A stretch of 64,000 nucleotides of DNA, taken from Harmothoe impar (lineage: Eukaryota; Annelida; Polychaeta; Phyllodocida; Polynoidae). The position numbers were made by a program, and so were the translations under genes. Where the stretch lies: positions 40,578,976 through 40,642,975 of the forward strand of contig OX381718.1 of NCBI GenBank assembly GCA_947462335.1. Direction: 5' to 3'. Shown here piece after piece: positions 59,857-64,000 of the stretch (its first letter is position 1; each line of letters starts with the position of its first letter). The notes under the pieces are model-generated. The model was not told where the DNA came from and ran no database searches. It saw only the letters and a list, made by a program, of their open reading frames with translations.

Positions 59857-60002
59857 ATGGGAGAATCTGCTGGGAGACTGAGAGCAGCTCTTCCCAACAG
59901 CAGCTCCACCCGACAGCATACTGAGCAGCTCACTCTGAACCACTCAGCCAACTACAGCGCAGGCCACCAGGCACTCTTCCAGGAACCGGATCCACCTGCT
60001 GG
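59857..60002 (+). CDS. Possible first coding exon of a gene extending right
   Basis: ATG at 59,857 (ATACGGATGGG) opens 48 codons ending GCTGG|GTAAGT, a consensus donor. The segment is GC-richer than its neighbours and encodes a Ser/Thr/Gln/Ala-rich, mostly hydrophilic sequence (SSSTRQHTEQL, YSAGHQALFQEPDPP). No acceptor-linked partner exon is visible within the window, and I do not recognise the protein. Confidence 0.4.
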
Positions 60003-60100
60003 GTAAGTAGAGAGTCCCACAGATATGGCCATAAATTCACATGCATGGATCAATATAGAGAGAGACATGGGGAGAGATAGGAGAAGGATGGGCTAAACAC

Positions 60101-60102
<2 letters not shown>

Positions 60103-60183
<81 letters not shown>
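60103..60183. repeat. (GA)n microsatellite
   Basis: About 80 bp of pure GAGA. ORFs over it are artefacts. Confidence 0.95.
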
Positions 60184-60188
<5 letters not shown>

Positions 60189-62470
60189 GAGGTGGCAAGA
60201 TAGAGGTGACAGACATACAGGGGTACATGGGAGGAGAGAGAAATATTTGTGACTGAAAAGGTTTCCAAGTTTGCGGTGAAAGCTTGCAAATGTTTTATCT
60301 TGATCATGTGACCATGGATACCATTTGATACGGTAATTGTAATAATATTATGCGATTACGGCTAGATATGATATAGCATTATGAAACCACTTTGTAGATA
60401 AAAATGAACTGTCATGCCTTCAATATTTCATATCATATGAAACATTCTGAATACCACTGTGTTTTTTCTAAAGGAAATGTATCTTCTTTAAAAAGCGATT
60501 TCCCCCTACGACCATTCTCAACTGAGGTGATGAAATATTGTATGCAATGTCTTTGATAGGAAAAGCTATAACACTGCACCAAAAAAACACTACTTCCTAG
60601 TTTTAGGTCAGATCGCTGTACTTTCTTTAATGACAATGGACTAAATTAGAAGTGTGTATCCTATTCAGGTTATTAGGTTGGTTCAGAGATGTATAATACT
60701 AATTTACAATGAATCCGAGGTTTTGCCTAGGTCACATCATAATCAGATGGAGTCCGATATTACCACTACAGCCTATGTAAGAACTCTGTGGCGTTTAAAG
60801 ATGGCATTGCACCAAACCGAATTCAGACAACATTTCTATTGTTTTTACACATGCTTACCATAATATAATTTCCTATTGTTTAGCATGTCTCATTAGATAC
60901 AAAATGCTGCACTTAAAAGAATATGAGAATAAATAGACAAAGGCTATAATTCCCTGTGGAAGGAAAGGAATGCTGTCAGGTGCCCAGGCTAGAGTATTTT
61001 ATCACCCTACTGATTGTGTGTATATTGGCCCTTTCAATGCTAGTATGGGTCAATTCATGTAAAAAGGGTAGCATGGCAAAGGGTTGAACAGGGAGCAACT
61101 ATTGCACCTTATATTGCATGCATGTATTTTCTTTCCATGTGTCTATCAACACACCATCATAGAACATAGGTGAAGGAAATATTGATTTATACAAGTTTTT
61201 CTCAGTGTATAGAAAGTTTTCCAGTCCTCCATGTGTCCCATATAATGCAATCTTACCATGCAGTCTCACACTACTCACCAGCCAGCAGGGTGTCAAGGGT
61301 CATTAGCTCCCCTAATCCTGCGTTTTGGGTGGGTGGCTCTAACTACAACAACTAATCAAGGGTACTTGAGGGGCTGGTATCCTTGCTAAATGTTATACAA
61401 TATGGACAGGGGCATTTAAGTCCGCCAGACAGTTACTCTGATTGGGTCATTTAATCTAATTCTCATTGATTTAGAGATGCCACATTGCTTTAAAATTTGG
61501 CATAGGGAAGGTATATTCCCTTATTAATGTCCATGTCGTGTTAGTGGAAATTTACCTAGAATTAGGTGAAATGCCATCGTTAAACAGGACGGCCCCTTAC
61601 ACCATCAGAATGCTTATTAACAGCCTCTTTTGTTTATACATTGTTGTTCAGCAGACCATCCAATTATAATACCCCGCCACTGGTAAACACCCTATGGTGT
61701 TTAAATAAGCCAATAAGCATTCTCCAATCATTGTTATTGTGATAAGCCTAAGAATGTGATAGAGAGCACGACTCAAATACAATCTTAATTCTAAATAGCT
61801 CATAAATGCAATGCACTACCTTTGCAAAACAACCACATTCTGGTACAGGATAATTTGATTTGCATACCCAATATGAATTCATTCTTAGCAGATTTGACAG
61901 GAAAATCGCAAATGAGTTTATATAAATTATATAGCAAACCCATAGCATATGTAACAGGGAGGGTACAGTTAACAGCTTATAAGCGTGTTGTTAAAACAGT
62001 CTGGGGTGTTTGAACAGTCTGTACTTGAACACAGGGTAGTCCTCCAACTGATAATGGTAATAGCTCCAGACCCCTGAATTCAAAATGGTGACATTGGTAC
62101 TACTTACATTAGACATGCATCATAGGGCTTAGTGAAATAAGGAATGTAATATTTCTAATTTTGAAAGAGAGCGGGGACATTTCTTACACAGAACTATCAA
62201 ACAGGCCAATAAATGCTGCAATCTACCGGGTGAAGGAAGCTTATCTTTAGTCAAGTGCCTATCTAAACAAGTAACATGTGCAACATGTCACTTGCCCCTA
62301 GCTAGTGAATGTACGCTTGAGGAGGTAATGTGTTCTGCAGATGGAGTCATGTAAACATGGTTTGAGTGCAGATAACCCGGGGAACATGCTGTAATGAGCC
62401 AGAATTCATTCCCTTCGGGTATCCTAAGTACTGTTTATTTCCGTAAAAAATAAATCCAGCATTATAATTA
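60184..62470. other. Region downstream of the candidate exon; no feature identified
   Basis: AT-rich; would be intronic if the exon at 59,857-60,002 is real. No coding exon or repeat with clear ends was found. Confidence 0.35.
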
Positions 62471-63087
62471 TGTGGCCAGGTGAAGGAAAACGTGCCTCCA
62501 GGGGGAAATGGCTTTTCAAAGTTCATGTTACAGGCTTTAAAATGAGATATCTCGAGCTAAAATATCCCAAGTAGTGTTGCTGTAACTGCTTGTCAAACCG
62601 GGGTTGGTGTGTACAACTGAAAATGGCAAATAAGCTCTAAATCCATTATATCCTATTATGAATACTAATAATGTAAAAAATACAGTTTTGTTGAAAAATA
62701 CATCTTATATTTCTATCATAAAATTGGTTCTAGGGGGAATTTCTGAGGTCTGTTTTTGATTCTGAGTTCCTTGTAAAATTTTCAAAAACATTTGTGGCAA
62801 AAGAGTCCTATTTGGAATAATGGAGTGTTCCATGGCAACCAGAAGTTGTCATATATGCCAATTTTCCATGTTTCCATGGCAACAAATGTTCCTTTTGCAT
62901 TCCAAAAATGGAACGTTTTCAGTGGAGATGGAATAATTTTAAACATGTCACTCGATTCCCCATGAAAAATTGGTCTCAAGCATTTTTTAGTATATTTTTC
63001 AGTGTTTTACCCATACACTGCCCCTTGGTGGCCAAAAGCAGTACTAAAAATCCCCCCTGGAGGCAAGTTTTCCCTCACCTGGCCACA
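62471..63087. mobile_element. 617-bp MITE with TGTGGCCAGGTGARGGAAAA ends
   Basis: The left end TGTGGCCAGGTGAAGGAAAA...CCTCCAGGGGG and the right end CCCCCTGGAGG...TTTTCCCTCACCTGGCCACA are inverted complements over about 37 bp with two or three differences. The target duplication is not clear. The interior has the inverted TTCCATGG/CCATGGAA cluster near 62,827-62,880. No ORF of note. Confidence 0.7.
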
Positions 63088-63433
63088 TTTATCGCTCCCT
63101 CGAACAGTTACTTCCTGGGATCTCTCACTTCCTCAAACAAGTGCCTGGCAACTATTTTTTTCATTCAGCTACCTAGCCTAAATAAAGTTCTGTTGACAAT
63201 GGTTTTTTCGCCGATTTCTTTTCTGCAACTTTATGAGATATAATTATAATCACTAAGTTGTTAAAATGACTTCTTTAATGATCCGTCTTTTACCAACAAT
63301 GTGGTCTAAATTCATTATGACCGACCCCTTTCAGTTTTTGAGTATCTCTGGGCTTTTTTCCTGTATAGACTATACGTATGGAGTATACAAATATATAGAG
63401 TTGTTTAAAATCTTATGGTTTGTGACTTTCTTC

Positions 63434-64000
63434 AAGCAGCTAACCAGCCGTCAGAAGGACTGTGACTACTAGGTGTCAAGTCTTCCTACCGGCAGCCACC
63501 TAGCCAACAGAAGGACTGTCACTACAAGGTGTCAACTCTTCCTACCAGCAACTACCTAGCCTTCAGAAGGACTGTCACTACTGGGTGTCAACTCTTCCTA
63601 CCGGCAACTACCTAGCCATCAGAAGGACTGTCACTACTGGGTGTCAACTCTTCCTACCGGCAGCCACCTAGCCGTCAGAAGGACTGTCACTACTGGGTGT
63701 CAACTCTTCCTACCAGCAACTACCTAGCCATCAGAAGGACTGTCACTACTGGGTGTCAACTCTTCCTACCGGCAGCCACCTAGCCATCAGAAGGACTGTC
63801 ACTACTGGGTGTCAACTCTTCCTACCAACAACTACCTAGCCTTCAGAAGGACTGTCACTACTGGGTGTCAACTCTTCCTACCAGCAGCCACCTAGACGTC
63901 AGAAGGACTGTCACTACTGGGTGTCAACTCTTCCTACCAGCAGCCACCTAGCCATCAGAAGGACTGTGACTACTGGGTGTCAACTCTTCCTACCAGCAGC
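63434..64000. repeat. 56-bp tandem repeat array, continues past the window
   Basis: About ten copies of a unit starting CAGAAGGACTGTCACTACTG and containing GTCAACTCTTCCTACC and ACCTAGCC. First full unit at 63,452, next at 63,508, then every 56 bp to the edge. Variants alternate GCAACTAC and GCAGCCAC, hinting at a 112-bp higher-order unit in part. Confidence 0.9.

Overview
This is eukaryotic nuclear DNA from an invertebrate animal. I see no bacterial-style operons. Coding sequence is split into short GT-AG exons, mostly phase 1, encoding extracellular domains (EGF-like, cysteine-rich GCC2/GCC3 or TNFR-like, IPT/TIG, C-type lectin). The introns are long, AT-rich and full of transposons. The domain mix and element types fit a marine invertebrate (deuterostome or spiralian), but the sequence alone does not fix the phylum.

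Layout. (1) 89-12,834, plus strand: the 3' thirteen exons of a single-pass membrane receptor (three EGF-like domains, cysteine-rich repeats, plexin-like IPT/TIG domains, one TM helix, a tail of about 90 residues). All exon phases agree, giving 751 residues in the window; the 5' end lies outside. Its introns carry several small inverted-repeat elements. (2) 14,455-17,552: a non-autonomous CACTA/EnSpm-like element (CACTG...CAGTG ends, TTG duplication, subterminal repeats). (3) 38,982 down to 20,937, minus strand: a ten-exon gene for a secreted 613-residue protein with a signal peptide, three C-type lectin domains and a cysteine-containing C-terminal region. Intron 8 is interrupted by (4) a 9,772-bp element at 22,555-32,326 with long inverted ends starting AG and ending CT, flanked by a 6-bp duplication (ATAGCG). 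These are hallmarks of Polinton/Maverick elements, but no polymerase, integrase, ATPase or capsid is visible. Inside it are promoter-motif arrays, serial stem-loops, a 395-bp exon-like tandem repeat, a small duplicated ORF and an alanine-rich 466-residue ORF. It is the best candidate here for something undescribed. (5) 39,142-40,040: a decayed non-LTR retrotransposon end, followed by an inverted-repeat element. (6) 40,347-51,977, minus strand: a recent Ty3/gypsy-type LTR retrotransposon. Its 324-bp LTRs differ at only 3 positions, its primer site matches tRNA-His, and it has gag (with an in-frame TAG), pol and an unusual 981-codon third ORF. (7) 51,978-64,000: mostly non-coding, with a TTAA-flanked element, a broken copy of the lectin gene's 3' end, foldback and tandem repeats, one plausible first coding exon at 59,857-60,002, and a 56-bp tandem array running off the right edge.

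The two host genes encode secreted or surface proteins of recognition or adhesion type. They lie convergently, with the CACTA-like element between them. Nothing else links their functions.
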